Origin: Rusavskia elegans
Taxonomy: Eukaryota; Ascomycota; Lecanoromycetes; Teloschistales; Teloschistaceae
Length of the DNA: 64,000 bases
Assembly (NCBI GenBank): GCA_011316305.1
Contig: SAUG01000119.1
Span: 124,001-188,000 of the forward strand
Reading direction: 5' to 3'
A model generated the notes under the pieces. The model did no database searches, was not told the origin of the DNA, and worked only from the letters and a program-made list of their open reading frames with translations. Positions within the stretch are counted from its first letter, which is position 1; the number at the start of each line of letters is the position of its first letter. Shown here one piece after another: positions 1 to 11,222 of the stretch. The translations under genes and the position numbers were made by a program.

Positions 1-114
1 AGGGGTCATCACCAAATCAGGCCACAAGCTCATTCATCATACAACATATATAGCTCGTAGTCATTCCACCACATCCAGGCATACAACAATCGCTAAAGAG
101 CACCATTCGAGCAT

Positions 115-2144
115 CTAGGCCATTCTCCTTGCCTTGTCCATTGCGAGCCCATCATCATCCCTCGTGGAGCTTCCACTACTTGACTCCTCGCCATCGTGAG
201 GCACCCCGTCGATCGCTGCCTCGCCTCGACCCAGCATTTGGTGCTCGATATTAACCCTGCATGTGTCAGTAGGGAGGTGAGGAACCCAGTCGATACAACC
301 ACACACTTGGGCCCTTTGAACCACGTCCGCGCACTCACGAGCCACCAGACGATAATGAATATCATCGGTCCCCCATACACCAGGCACGTCCAATTCATCC
401 CAGCAGCACTATCCCGCATCAGCAACATGAACAACACATGGTATTGGTGCCACTTACTTGAGACCACTTCCCGTCACACTTGGGAGCATCAAGATCGGCA
501 CCATCAACAGCACAAAAGCACATGCCATGGCTCCAATCGGCCGGCTGGCTCGTCCGAGATTCCACGGTCCAGGTCGGAACCGGTCCCCCACAAGGAACAC
601 TCGGATGAAGATGGGAATGGTGAAGGCGACGAACGCCGCCACCGCTCCGATGGAGAACAGAGCCCCCGCCGCAAGCTCTCCGCCCAAGATCAGGATGGTC
701 ATGGCGATGCCCACCATGGTGTTGAACCACACCGCGTTGACTGGCGTCCGTGTGTAGCGGTTCACTCGTTTGGTAATGGTCGACAATGGTCCGAAGCAGT
801 CGTCACGGGAGTAGGCGAAGGTGACTCGAGATGCGGCAACCTAATATCACCTTTAGCCATATGTCTCGATCAAAGAAATGCGCCTGTACTTACCATGCAA
901 CCTTGGCCCATCGAGAAGGCGCACATGATGGTTAGAGCGAGGATGGCCAAGGTGACCTTCTGCGGCAAGACCTGTAAGAGATACGCAGCGTACGGCTGGC
1001 CGAGCTCCGATTCCAGGGCAGCATCGATATCGACAACGGTGTATGCGACGACGAGTTGCAGGAACCAGCCAAACAGTCCACCTACGCCGCTGGTGAGCAC
1101 AATGGCCCGAGGCGAGGCGATGTTGGCGTTGGAACATTCCTCGCTCAAATGGAACGGAGCATCGTAGCCACTGGGAGCATTTTAGCTAAGGGTGACTCCA
1201 AAAAGCCGGATCTTTATCATCATACCTCATGGTCCAGATGACCGCAACGAACGACATCAGCAGAGCCACTCCATTGGGGAAGCTTGTCCCCTCGTAGAAA
1301 TTCCCCCACACTTCACTCGCTGGGTTGAACTTCGGCATCCCTTGATCTCCCCTGTTTGTCGCCGCGGGTATCGTAATGATGACGATGAACAGGGCGACGA
1401 TGTTGAAGGTCGACCCGATCGAATTGAAATTGGCAATCCATTTGGTGGGCATGCTGCTGATGAACGATTGGATGACCATGAGGAACACGGTCAAGAGCAA
1501 GACCTGATAATTCTGCGGGACAAAGCCCGGATTCGTAATGGAAGCGGCGGCGAGGATCATGGCAGCCATGCCGTAGTCGACGGACGGTGCCGCCGTGATC
1601 TGGACCAGCCAATTCGACCATCCGGTGATCCCTACGACGATTCAGCGATGGTCATGCCTTCGCTGTACCTGGAGGAGCTAACAAGCCGCCAAAGGACCCC
1701 ATCCGGGCGGCGCGAGGACTGCCGCAGCATAGTATAGTCCTCCACTCGTAGGCATTGCGGAGCACAGTTCGGCCATGCTCATGGCGACGCATTGGATGAA
1801 GACCATTGCGATGAGCCAGCCCCATGTCATGCCCGGGGTTCCGGCGTATCCCATGCCCTGGGCGTAGCGACCATCAGTCCTCTTCGCTCTCGATGTCGAA
1901 GGCTGCCTCCCCGGGCACTCACATAGTAGAGGGTACTGGCGAAGCTAGGCAGAAGACCAAGGACGGCGAAGGAGACGCAGAAGGAGGTCCACAAGCTGAA
2001 CTCTCTCTTGAACTCGGGTTTGTAGCCCAGTGCAGCGAGCACCTCTTCATCGGCGGTGTATTCGCGCTCGTAAACGGGGACGTCGCCAGGTGCTAGGACC
2101 GAGGTGACTTGCTCCTCGACCGTTGATACCTTGCGCCCTGCCAT
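115..2144 (-). CDS. APC-superfamily amino-acid/GABA-type permease, 7 exons
   Basis: Plasma-membrane transporter of the amino acid-polyamine-organocation superfamily, closest in flavour to fungal GABA/choline permeases; the substrate is not decidable here. Exons read 1923-2144, 1683-1857, 1226-1631, 894-1170, 458-840, 307-408 and 115-256, joined by GT-AG introns of 49-65 nt, giving 568 aa. Seen: a hydrophilic N-terminus, about twelve hydrophobic helices, the helix-1 neighbourhood GYAGTPGMTWGW, the segment SMAELCSAMPTSGGLYY, and the intracellular segment SGYDAPFHLSEEC typical of this subfamily. The start is the first in-frame ATG (2144); the frame stays open to 2237 but without an ATG. The acidic, Ser-rich C-terminal tail is cytosolic. 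A second permease of the same superfamily lies at the other end of the window. Confidence 0.9.
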
Positions 2145-2946
2145 GTTCTGCCCGACTTTTTCTTTCGGCAACACGGTGGCTGCCAATGCTTTGTTCAGCC
2201 GAGAGTCAGGTGCGACGAACTGGCGACCGAGTCTCAACGAGGTCCAGAGGTATTGAGGCGTATATCATTGAAGATAGATCGGGTTGACAGGGACGGCGGC
2301 TTGGAGGGTGGACGACGGTCGCAGGATGCTCGTAAGAGGAACCATGGGCCAGAACGTGGTGCAGATAACAGTTTGTCGTTCCGGGCTGCTCGCAGCTGCA
2401 GGTCACCCAAGCCCAACAGGCCCACGCCTGAGGTCACGGTGCATGGAGACAGAACAGCCCCCTCGAGCCCGCGTGGCCAACAGCGATGATGGTGTGCCCC
2501 ATTGTTATCAGTTCCCCTCCTTTTCGTCTTGCATGATCCCTCTTTGGCTTGTGGACCGTTAGGGCCATATCTGGCAATACCCTGCTACGAGTGGCCGAGA
2601 AGTGGCTTTGATCGACATCACTGGGAGAGTCTGGAGATTGTCATTATTGTCGATGCTAGACTACTAGTAGAGTTTTGTGCAGACGACTCTGTGGCTTACG
2701 TAAGCCATCCGAAAGCTTCGACCCTCGGACGGTACTCCGTACGAGTCGATAATTCAAATTAAAGGGGTCACTCTTATCTTGGCTGTTCTATCATCTCACA
2801 ATCGGTCTCTTCGATACCCAAAAGAACACCGTTATGTGGAACAGTGGGATATCTTTGAAAAAATTTACCAACGTACGCAGATGTGTCCATCCAAGTGTGT
2901 ATACGTGTGTATCAGTACATGAATGCTGAAGAAACGATGCCCATGA
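2145..2946. other. intergenic, permease 5' flank / lipase 3' flank
   Basis: About 800 bases between two minus-strand genes. They must hold the permease promoter and the lipase 3' end. I see no gene, repeat or RNA structure here. Confidence 0.6.
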
Positions 2947-5079
2947 CTATACCTCTCCAGAGTCAACGCCTGAGTGTATGCTCTCGCAGCCGTCCGGTAC
3001 TCGACAAAATTCCCTGACCTCTATCGGCGCCGTTCTCCAAAGTACCTCCTTAACCTCCCGCCCAACCTTTTCAATCATATCCATTGCCCATATAACATCC
3101 AAGTGTTCGTACTCTTCTATGATCTTCGCATGCACCACCCGCACATGAGGCTCCCTTCCCCGTTCGAATCGTCTCAGCAATCTCCGGCCATCGACAAGCT
3201 CGTCGTTGCCAGCCACCCAGAGCGCGAATGGAGGCACATGTTCGTCATACCACGCCTTTCTTCCCCTCCACCTGGGGCTTTCGAAACCTTCTCCGTGCTC
3301 TTCGCTGGGATGCGCCTTGCCGTTATCGAAATACTCTTCCAGTCCGGCCTCGTCTTCCTCATCCTCCTCCTCTTCCCGTCGACTCTCTTCTCTGGGCGCC
3401 AAGATACATTTCTGCGATGCAAAACATTCCCTACCCAACCACCATCGCATGCTTTCGGCGCTGACGTAGACCGGAGCGAACTGGAACATGCGGTCTCTCA
3501 GACCACGGTCCCATCGGGTGTCGCTCCAGTTGAACAGGAACGAAAACACTCGGTATCCAAGAGCGCCGTAGATGGATCCGGGCAGCCAGCGGTGCATCAA
3601 CATCATGAACGGGATGAAAGCGTGGATGCCAAACATAATTCGAAACATGCCTGGCGAAATGATGCGCATGAACTTGAAATACATCTTTCCGATCAAGGGC
3701 CCTGCATAAACCGCTGGGGCCAAGGCGCAGAAGACGCTGATCTTGTCGCCCAAGTCTGGTCTCTGCTCTTTCGCCAGAGCGACGAAGGTTTCGGTCGTAC
3801 CTTGGCTATGGCAGACGAGTCCGAGCTTTGAAAACCCCGTCTCGGACAATACGCGCGAGATCAAAGCTGGGAGGTCCATGATGCCCATTTGGCGGATATT
3901 CCAATTCCACATGCGTGGGTCGTTGTAGGAGAGCATCTGGTGCCTGGGATAGAACCCACACCGGTTGTTGCCGAGCCACACGTCGTAGCCGGACTTGGCG
4001 AGGTAGAAGGCCAGACTGTCGTCATCATTGGTACAGTATGCGCCAGCGGACTGTAGCAGGCCATGGACCAGAAGTACTGGGTATTTTTGTTTACCAGGCG
4101 GTTTCTGTTGGCACAGGGTTGCGTTGCTGTCTGCGAGATAGTCCTTTGGGAAGACGACGGGTTCGTCCTGAGCGCGACGCGAGCGAGAGGCCGCAGAGTA
4201 ATCTTTGGGATTATAGACGTGCCAAAGAGAGATGACGAAACCATCCTCGGTCTGTACGTTGAATTCCTCGACGTCCAGGCCAACGCGCTTTGCATAGTAG
4301 CCCACGTTACAGATCAAAGGGTCTCTACCGCCTTCTGTAGGCTCAAACTCCTCCTCTAGACCGTTGTCTTTCTGATGTCGGGAACCATCCCAAGGGGTAG
4401 CCTGGTGCCATCGTCTTTTCAGCTTCCAGGCTGATGCGGAATCGTTCCTGGCCTTCTCACGTCTTTTCTCCTCCTCGTAAAAAGGTCGCCGTCGGTTAGG
4501 ATTCTGGAAAGTCAGGCGCAGATACAGGTGCTGCATCAGAAGGGGTATGCTGGTAAACAAAGATCCCAAGACAATGGTGCCAAGGAAAGCCAGAGATAAG
4601 AATGCGGAGGACAGTTGGAAGGCACGAGACTGTAGATTCCGAACAAGGGTCGGTGGTCCGTACAAGGGTAATTGTGGGAACAGAGGGTGTGTCTTTGGCG
4701 ATGGAATGGCGGCTCTCAATGGTGCTCCCGGTTTGACCGACTGACCAGAGGTTTGATCGCCTATGGAGGCACCGTCATCCGTCTCCTGAGCAGCGGCGAG
4801 CTCGGTGGTGTCTTTCCTGATTGTAGATTCGCCACCGCTTGATCCTGACTGTTCTGCTTCAGCTTTGAAGCGGTTGAGCTTCTCGGCCTCGTCGAGGGGC
4901 ACGGCAGGGAGCCGTCCGCCATTGGCAGTCTCGATGACGGGGTCTCGAGGAGTGATGAATGTGGCCTTGACTGCTTTGGTCGATCGGGCTTCTGGATCAT
5001 TGCTGTCTTGCGGCAGGAGGGACAGACTGGCAGCTTGGCTTGTGTACGCGTCTGCATGTTGACTCGGGAAGAGGGCCAT
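2947..5079 (-). CDS. steryl ester hydrolase-like lipase (AB-hydrolase, lipase N-terminal region)
   Basis: Single-exon 710-aa alpha/beta hydrolase related to acid lipases and yeast steryl ester hydrolases (Yeh/Tgl1 type), which release free sterol from sterol esters. Seen: a low-complexity N-terminus; one hydrophobic segment near residues 155-185 (probable membrane anchor); the lipase-associated segment around VGLDVEEFNVQTEDGF; the oxyanion region VLLVHGLLQSAG; the nucleophile elbow CHSQGT with Ser425; Asp626 in AGNDELVD; and His659 in YEHLDVIWA. These three form a complete triad in the family order. An acidic Glu/Asp-rich insert sits just before the Asp. The start ATG at 5079 is clear. Membrane location is inferred from the anchor. 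Confidence 0.92.
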   Translation of the reverse strand: MALFPSQHADAYTSQAASLSLLPQDSNDPEARSTKAVKATFITPRDPVIETANGGRLPAVPLDEAEKLNRFKAEAEQSGSSGGESTIRKDTTELAAAQETDDGASIGDQTSGQSVKPGAPLRAAIPSPKTHPLFPQLPLYGPPTLVRNLQSRAFQLSSAFLSLAFLGTIVLGSLFTSIPLLMQHLYLRLTFQNPNRRRPFYEEEKRREKARNDSASAWKLKRRWHQATPWDGSRHQKDNGLEEEFEPTEGGRDPLICNVGYYAKRVGLDVEEFNVQTEDGFVISLWHVYNPKDYSAASRSRRAQDEPVVFPKDYLADSNATLCQQKPPGKQKYPVLLVHGLLQSAGAYCTNDDDSLAFYLAKSGYDVWLGNNRCGFYPRHQMLSYNDPRMWNWNIRQMGIMDLPALISRVLSETGFSKLGLVCHSQGTTETFVALAKEQRPDLGDKISVFCALAPAVYAGPLIGKMYFKFMRIISPGMFRIMFGIHAFIPFMMLMHRWLPGSIYGALGYRVFSFLFNWSDTRWDRGLRDRMFQFAPVYVSAESMRWWLGRECFASQKCILAPREESRREEEEDEEDEAGLEEYFDNGKAHPSEEHGEGFESPRWRGRKAWYDEHVPPFALWVAGNDELVDGRRLLRRFERGREPHVRVVHAKIIEEYEHLDVIWAMDMIEKVGREVKEVLWRTAPIEVREFCRVPDGCESIHSGVDSGEV

Positions 5080-6309
5080 TATTCTGCGGGAGAAGGGAAA
5101 AGGTCAGGGCAAGCGGACTGACAGCCCCACAGAGTTGCCGCTGTTGGCGCGAAGGCAGTGACCACAATTCACCGAGCCGTTACATCGAGTCAAGGATGGA
5201 ACCAGCATCTTTGGCGACTTCATGGCGGGCGGCATGGCGAGACAAGCGTGAAATTTCCAATTGCCGATCAGATGGATTCAAACCATCGACGTCATCGCCA
5301 TTTTTGGTTATGGCACTAGCCCTTTTGGGCTACTTACTAAGCAACCCCCTTTTATATATGTCTGGTTTCACTCACGCTTTATTCATCAACATCTAAATTA
5401 ACAGGAGTCCATACAGTGTATCTCGAATCATATAGTGTGTCGAACTTCTGATTTCGTATTGATGAGTGCTCTCTCGCCGTAGCTGCTGGACCCTGCAGAC
5501 CGGCAGGCCTCTACATGGACACGAAAGCACTCTTTTAGTCGCTTGGTCGTAAGGCAGTCACTCTACCAGTTCTCATGGCATCTTTTCTGGTGAGATTGTC
5601 CTTCAACTTTCTTTTGCTCGGTAAGATCTCAATGATATGGCTGCGTTATTCTCAGTCTTCGAGTCCAGTCCAGAACGCTAAGCTCATCTATTGGGTGTAA
5701 CTCACCTTACTTGTCTCGTAGTCTACATCGGTCTAACCCTGATTTGTACAGTCTTCCTCGGTCCATTATGCTTTTCCACGTCTTTTCTTAGCTCTACTAG
5801 GAGCATACAACACATATCCTCCCCAAGGCCGAAATCCGTGTCCGTGCATCAGGGAACGAAGCCATAAGTAGCCATGGCTGTTCTCGTCATCCTTCCCTCT
5901 GCCGATGCCAATCGGATTCTCTTCTCCTGTAGCAGTCATGTTTCACATGCGGTCAGCTCAAATCCTACCAAAAACATGTATCCAACAGGCTTCCGCAGTA
6001 TATACGCCTGGTGGAATTGTGCCGCCACCAAGACTGAGCACTGCAACAGATACCAATCGATGGCGATCTCGAACCATGGTCCCGCATAATTTATACCTTG
6101 CGACAGAGAGCTAGGTGGAAATATTCTACACCGCCGCTTTTTCAATGGCGACTTAGCCGCTCTTGCGACCATCACTGCTAAGGCTCCGATATTGCCGGGT
6201 TAGAAGTCGGATTTAGACTTTGGTATCTGCATGCACAGAAAATGGTCTATACCAAGGTCGAGGTTAAGTACGTCCAGGTCGTGCCGGTGGACTCCCTTTC
6301 ATTGGAATA
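5080..6309. other. intergenic, 1.2 kb
   Basis: No convincing gene. Short open frames here lack domain signal and overlap one another. The stretch contains the lipase promoter side. No tRNA with a proper T-arm was found. Confidence 0.5.
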
Positions 6310-6343
6310 TTTTTTTTTTTTTGTTTTTTTTTTTTTTTTTTTT
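6310..6343. repeat. poly-T tract
   Basis: A 34-base T tract interrupted once by G, ending about 10 bases before the ATG of the secreted-protein gene. It could be a promoter or 5'-UTR homopolymer. Reading through it would give a poly-Phe N-terminus, so I did not use the upstream ATG at 6242. Confidence 0.8.
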
Positions 6344-6352
6344 ACGACAAAA

Positions 6353-7494
6353 ATGCGGCTCGACTACTTAGCCCTAGCTCCCTTATGGCTTTGGCCTTGG
6401 GCTTCAATTGCTACCAGTGCTGCAGCAACCGATGCTCGATGCGCTTTCCATCCATTCGGGAGGCCAAAAGCTTCCGATTGCGTCTATATCGTCAATCACA
6501 TGATGCCAGAGGGTAATGATCCAATAGGACTTGTCTTACGGGACGACCCAAAGTACCCTTACATGACCATACCAATCTTTTGGTTCTACAGTCAGTCGAT
6601 TTGCCTCGCTACCTTGTATACCTACTCACTTCAGACCAGAGACATGCATCATTTTTCTTATGGCCGACGACGTTACACCTCTAAATATCCACTACACATG
6701 GTGGGCTTCGATGAATCAGATAATCAAACCCGTGGATTCCATCATTGATAAATGCATGGTAAGGGGAGAAAGCAGCTGGCCAGCGCACAGTGGTGGTATT
6801 GTGAGGAGATTCGGAGGTGAGCTTACTGAGACCTGTCAAGCATTGTCTCCTCTCACATTGCGGTAAGCTCTGATTCATGGAATTTACAGACGCTTTGCAC
6901 GGGCCCCTACAAATCTCTACCTACGGTGTTCCCGAATATCGGAGATTGTACGACGCAGCCGGGGTGTTGGATGGCGGCGTCTTGTCCGGCCCCAGCCCAG
7001 AAGCAGAGGTCTTCATGAGTTATATAGAGAGCAAGGGACGACCTGAAACAAGTCGTCAAACACAACCGAGTATCTGGAACCCATTAGTAAGACAGGGTTG
7101 CAACCACCCTTGTTCCACCCACCAGGACTGTTCCGCCGAAGGCGACTTTCTGTGCGTTGCCAACAGCCCGAGTGCCAAAGACACCCAGCTCTTCAGTACA
7201 TGTTGCAGAGCGAGTGGATCGCGGATCCTCAAGAATACGTCATCACCATCAAACAATATTTTAGTACGACCTGGTACGACTTCGCCTCTTCCTTTTCCGA
7301 TTAGCAAGTTTGGCTGCGCGTGCAATTGCACATACGTCTCGCAAGCCTGCTGTGACGTCGAAACCGGGCTCGTGTCTGAACCGGCTTCACTTCGACTTGG
7401 AGCAATGCAGTCTCCGGACTCAACAATGTGCTGCGATGCTGGATCTGGGACCTTTTCGCAGAGACCTCCGCGTGAAAACAGTACATATTGCTGA
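6353..7494 (+). CDS. secreted cysteine-rich protein, 3 exons, function unknown
   Basis: Predicted 339-aa secreted protein. Exons 6353-6590, 6640-6816 and 6890-7494 join in frame through introns of 49 nt (donor GTCAGT) and 73 nt (donor GTGAGC). Seen: a signal peptide (MRLDYLALAPLWLWPW then Ala/Ser/Thr-rich), no further membrane segment, and many Cys, with a dense C-terminal third including CNHPCSTHQDC, CACNCTYVSQACC and CCDAGSG. The first part follows a layout common in fungal secreted proteins: Cys near the N-terminus, a central Cys, then a Cys preceding a Gly-Gly turn. I cannot assign a Pfam family. An effector or cell-wall role is only inference. The first splice site is the least certain element. 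Confidence 0.6.
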
Positions 7495-8146
7495 AGGACG
7501 GAGCTCTGACTGCGGAAGAGACGAACAAGGATTGCTAATTCGGATGGGATTGAACAAAGCTGCCACAGGTGTACATGACAGTGGGTAAAGCGTTTTCAGA
7601 GTCGCAAAGGTTACTGAAAATTTGTCGGAATGGAGAACAGCTGATTCCGCCTGGTCCTCGCAGAAGTTCCTTGGAGGAAATGGCACAGAGCCGTGGTGGC
7701 TGTACAGCCTGCAGTTGCCGAACGCTCCATCGCAGAAGGGAGAAAGAACGAGGCCACAGACTTAAGGGCGGAGAGAACGTTCAAGCCTATTCATTTGCGG
7801 AAAACCTACCTGAAATCACGGCGTCTCTTCGAGAATTGACACAGTGCCGGTGTCCATAAAAAGTTCTGATATCAAACGAGTCACGGGCGGTCTGCAACTT
7901 CTCTGCGCCCATATTGATCCTCTGCGTTTGATATCCAGCGTGTTTGTAGAGCAGCAGGCTGATTACCCACTTCTCCACGCTGTCGACGAGAAGTGCCCAT
8001 ACTAGGCATGCAGCATGGGCCAGGCGATAAGGCGCATTCAACTTCATATCTAGTCATACTGGGTGGTATCGCCAATTATGGGACAGTGATATCTCCGATA
8101 TTCAAGGCAAAGCCACTCTACAGTTTACCATTGTTGTCCAACGAAC
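7495..8146. other. intergenic or undetected upstream exons
   Basis: About 650 bases without a convincing reading frame. They may contain upstream exons or the promoter of the damaged gene that follows. Confidence 0.4.
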
Positions 8147-8957
8147 ATGCTGCTTCAATCCTTATACGTGGTTTTCCCCGCTCTTATCACAAATGCTTTA
8201 TTCTCCCCAATTCGCAACCGTACAGTAGTCTCACACTTCAAGCCAAAACCACTCCATCCGCCAATGTCACTGGGTAAATTTTTTCAGCTGGGATTCACGA
8301 ACGGGGTGGCGATATTAGGACTTTGGGCGGCTGTGAGAAGTATGTGTGACGGACGGTTTTTGCCTACAGGGATAGTGGAGATGGGTGGGGAAGATATTTG
8401 TCGTGAGGAAGGAAAGATTGGGTTCTGTTGTGGAAATGGCAGCGGTGAATGGTGCCCTGGATCTTCTTGACCTTAATCCTCTTGGTAGTTACAATGGCAA
8501 TGACAGCAATGTCAACGCAGTGGACTCTGGTCGACATGTTGAACCCCAGTATCCCGCGAATGTCATAGATTACACCTTTACCAATCGCTGCCTTGACAGT
8601 ATAGATATTCACAGCTCCATCATGGAAGCCCTGATGATCCTATCCTACAACGGCGAACGCAACGGTTTCGATTATCTCTCCGCTGTTCCCGTCTCCGGCA
8701 ACGCGGTTCTGCATATTCGGGCTTCTGGCGATGGGAAGCCGGGCGTGGATAATAGCAGTCGGACGGTGTATTTGTTCTATTATTTTTTAAGGAAGGGGAA
8801 GAGTTTTGAAGAGTGCGAGTTTGAGTATAAAGAGAATGGGGGAAGGTGTTGGGGGGTTCCCTTAATTAGGATTGGGAATGGAGATGTTGGTGAGGTGGGA
8901 AGGGAAAGGGGGAGGGCAAAAGGGAAGGGGAAGGAGAATTGTTTGATGATAGTTTGA
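8147..8957 (+). pseudogene. probable frameshifted gene for a secreted-type hypothetical protein
   Basis: Two reading frames look like parts of one protein. Frame one starts at the ATG at 8147 with a hydrophobic leader and runs through LGLWAAVRSMCDGRFLPTGI. Frame two takes over near 8383 and continues through GSVVEMAAVNGALDLLDLN to the stop at 8957, with a segment IDIHSSIMEALMILSYNGER. The switch falls in a GGGTGGGG run, and no intron of usable length fits. The second half resembles in layout the C-terminal half of the secreted protein at 23118-24133: an aliphatic helix with Glu-Ala-Leu, a beta-rich stretch, then a Glu-rich segment before a Gly-rich end. If not a pseudogene, the minimal CDS starts at the ATG at 8436. 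Function unknown. Confidence 0.45.
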
Positions 8958-9052
8958 GGGTCGTTGGAGGTGAATCATGGCTCTCGTCGATCGGTATGTC
9001 GTCTATTTGCCACGATGATGTGGCCTCCACGAATTGGCTTGAGGCTTTACTA

Positions 9053-10361
9053 CTAATGCTTTTTCAGAAAGTATTCATAGCGCTTGGTCTTCTCTTTCCT
9101 TGAAGCCTGATAACGCTGATGGAACTCTTCCCACCTCTTGTACCACGAGGGCCATTCCGCGTCCCAATAAGTCCACGTATCGGGTTGGACGAAATCTGCA
9201 GGAAGTTTGGAGTTTTCTTTGAGTCACTTCAGAGCCTCGTCGTAATTGTGTGGTCGATCGCTTGGCTCTAGTTTTTGCAACGACTGCTGTGTCTTCTTTC
9301 TGGGGATCCTGCTGAGTATAAGCCACCACCGCAGTGGGTCACTCATAAAGTACGTGTGTTGGAGGCAGTCAGAAGTGCATGCGTCGCCCTCGACGGTGTA
9401 GTAATTGTCTGCGAATAAGGGTTCCGTCAGTACTTCGGCATCCTTCTTGCCACGATGGTAACGGAGAAAAAAGTTGGAATATTCAAGGACAAAATCAGGT
9501 ATCGGTGAACCCTCAACTTTACTGACATTGAACTCAATGATCCAAGAATACTTGTTACCGACTCTTCGTGGGCTTCGGACTGGGCGATTGTGCCGGTTAT
9601 CTTCGGGAAGCATCACAGCTTGCAAGTTCCAGCCTCGACCGGAGCACTTAGCTGCCTGCTGTTGGAAAGACTTATCGAATGGGGTGAGCTGGTGGCCTTT
9701 ATGCTGATTGAATGTGAGCAAGGGATATAGCGAATATGCCTTGTTCTATGTGATGCAATTGGCAGCCAGTGTAGAGTAGGATCTTTTGAAGACAACTTCA
9801 ATCGGTACACCCGGAGTGCTGAATATGCAGATTACTGAGGTTTTTTCTGAATCAGCAAGGAGTCTGGTGTATTTCCGCAGCTAGCAATAGGGATTAGCTA
9901 TTAGCAATGACCAGGGATCTACCGGTGGCCCGCCTACCGTGACCACTTCTCCTACAGCGTAGTCGAACGATTGAGGTTTTATGGTATCCTCGAGTGTGTA
10001 CCCCTCTGATATGACGAGGTACTGTGCAATTGTATCTGAATCTTCGCCCTCCTCGACGTACATGTCCAGGTCGGACGAAGACCAGACAACTCTCTCAAAG
10101 AAACGTATTGCAAAGCTGCCTGAGATAAGAGCATTCGTCTCCGCCATCTTCGATCGTAGCCCGGTAGAGCTCCGGACGAAACGTCGGAGACATCTGTCGA
10201 CGTCCCAATTGAATGGGGAGCAGATATTGGTACAAGCCGGAGAAGTGCCGACATGTTCGCGTCAGAGCAATGATGTCACCGATAGGTAGGTTGTCGCAGA
10301 GACGGTCAAATACTGGATAACGGGACTCTGGATCGAATACGTCGAAGAACGTGATTGGCAT
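9053..10361 (-). pseudogene. decayed F-box / nucleotidyltransferase-like gene
   Basis: A fungal family with an N-terminal F-box-like helix followed by ALISGS...SDLDMYV, the layout of nucleotidyltransferase-fold proteins. Seen: ATG at 10361; F-box-like segment LCDNLPIGDIIALTRTCRHF; a one-base frame change near 10210 into the frame WDVDRCLRRFVRSSTGLRSK then NALISGSFAIRFFERVVWSSSDLDMYV; a 57-nt GT-AG intron near 9890-9945; continuation VICIFSTPGVPIEVVF; an in-frame TAG at 9746-9748 directly before NKAYSLYPLLTF; and a second in-frame TGA near 9225, after which the frame stays meaningful (LPADFVQPDTWTYWDAEWP) to a stop at 9053. One frameshift plus two nonsense codons make this a pseudogene. The TAG equals TGG to TAG, a CpA-to-TpA change on the plus strand. 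Confidence 0.7.
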
Positions 10362-11222
10362 TGTGGATTGACTTTTGCTGCGGGACTCATCAGATGACTA
10401 TAGAGCGTAGGTTGTCGTCCAATGCTACCTCGAGATGGAAGACCCCAGAGCTTGATCCCCTGTTCAGGATGGGTCTACACGCTGCCATTCATAATCATTG
10501 GCGCTGGAAGATATGGAACGTGAAGGGGACGGAAAATAGGGTAGGTATGATTGGCTCGGCGAGCCGAAGAAAGGCCGACTAAGCGCTCCAAGAGCTTGGC
10601 GCCAAGACAAATCCTCTCTCGATCAGGTCAATGATTTACCGAATCCCGTCCGGTAACGCCCCAGTCTCTGCGGTGCAACATTGGTGACGAAAACTAAATT
10701 CCACGACCAATCAGATGGACGTTGTTGGGTTTTTTCCCCGATGGAATGGCTGGGTGGACACAAGTTCCTTTGGGTAATGCCTCCGGCCTCTCTGTCAGTA
10801 ATCCTCGTTTACCGCTTCATACTATGGCACTGCATCTTACCATCCGAATAGTATTCAACGCTTCGAAGTCGTCTGTTGTACGCATACTTCGGACCTAGGT
10901 CCTTGTCGACGAGACAGTAGACAGCCTCGAAGACAGCGCGACCAACCGCCGAAAGCGTTGTCTGCTACATTCAGTAGCCCTCTCGGAAGAATCTTTTGGA
11001 AAAAGGGAAAAAGCCAGTAAAGGCGGGCTGCACCGTGCAATCCACGCTCGGCACATAAGATGGTGTGTGGCCTGTAAGAGAAATGATCGACATGTCAGCC
11101 TCATACGAGTATGTGGTGGGTGCAGCCTCGTTGACGTTGAGCTGCGGCTTAAGCATAAAAAGACCACCTCTCCGTCTGTATTGTTGTCGTTTGTGCGTCG
11201 TGAGTAAGTCGGTTTTTTGACC
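10362..11222. other. intergenic between divergent genes
   Basis: About 860 bases between the decayed minus-strand gene and the plus-strand orphan gene. No gene is supported; short frames here are non-coding in appearance. Confidence 0.5.

Noticed and set aside
196..1167. Long plus-strand frame opposite the first permease
   Set aside because: Antisense shadow of permease exons; composition is Arg/His/Ser-rich and shows no domain.
2974..3831. 285-codon plus-strand frame opposite the lipase
   Set aside because: Antisense shadow of the intact lipase gene.
5270..5300. tRNA-like T-arm on the minus strand (GATGG-TTTGAAT-CCATC)
   Set aside because: The invariant C of the loop is T, and no matching acceptor, D or anticodon arms were found.
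6242..6352. Upstream in-frame ATG extending the secreted protein through the T tract
   Set aside because: It would encode a poly-Phe run before a perfectly good signal peptide; the ATG at 6353 is preferred.
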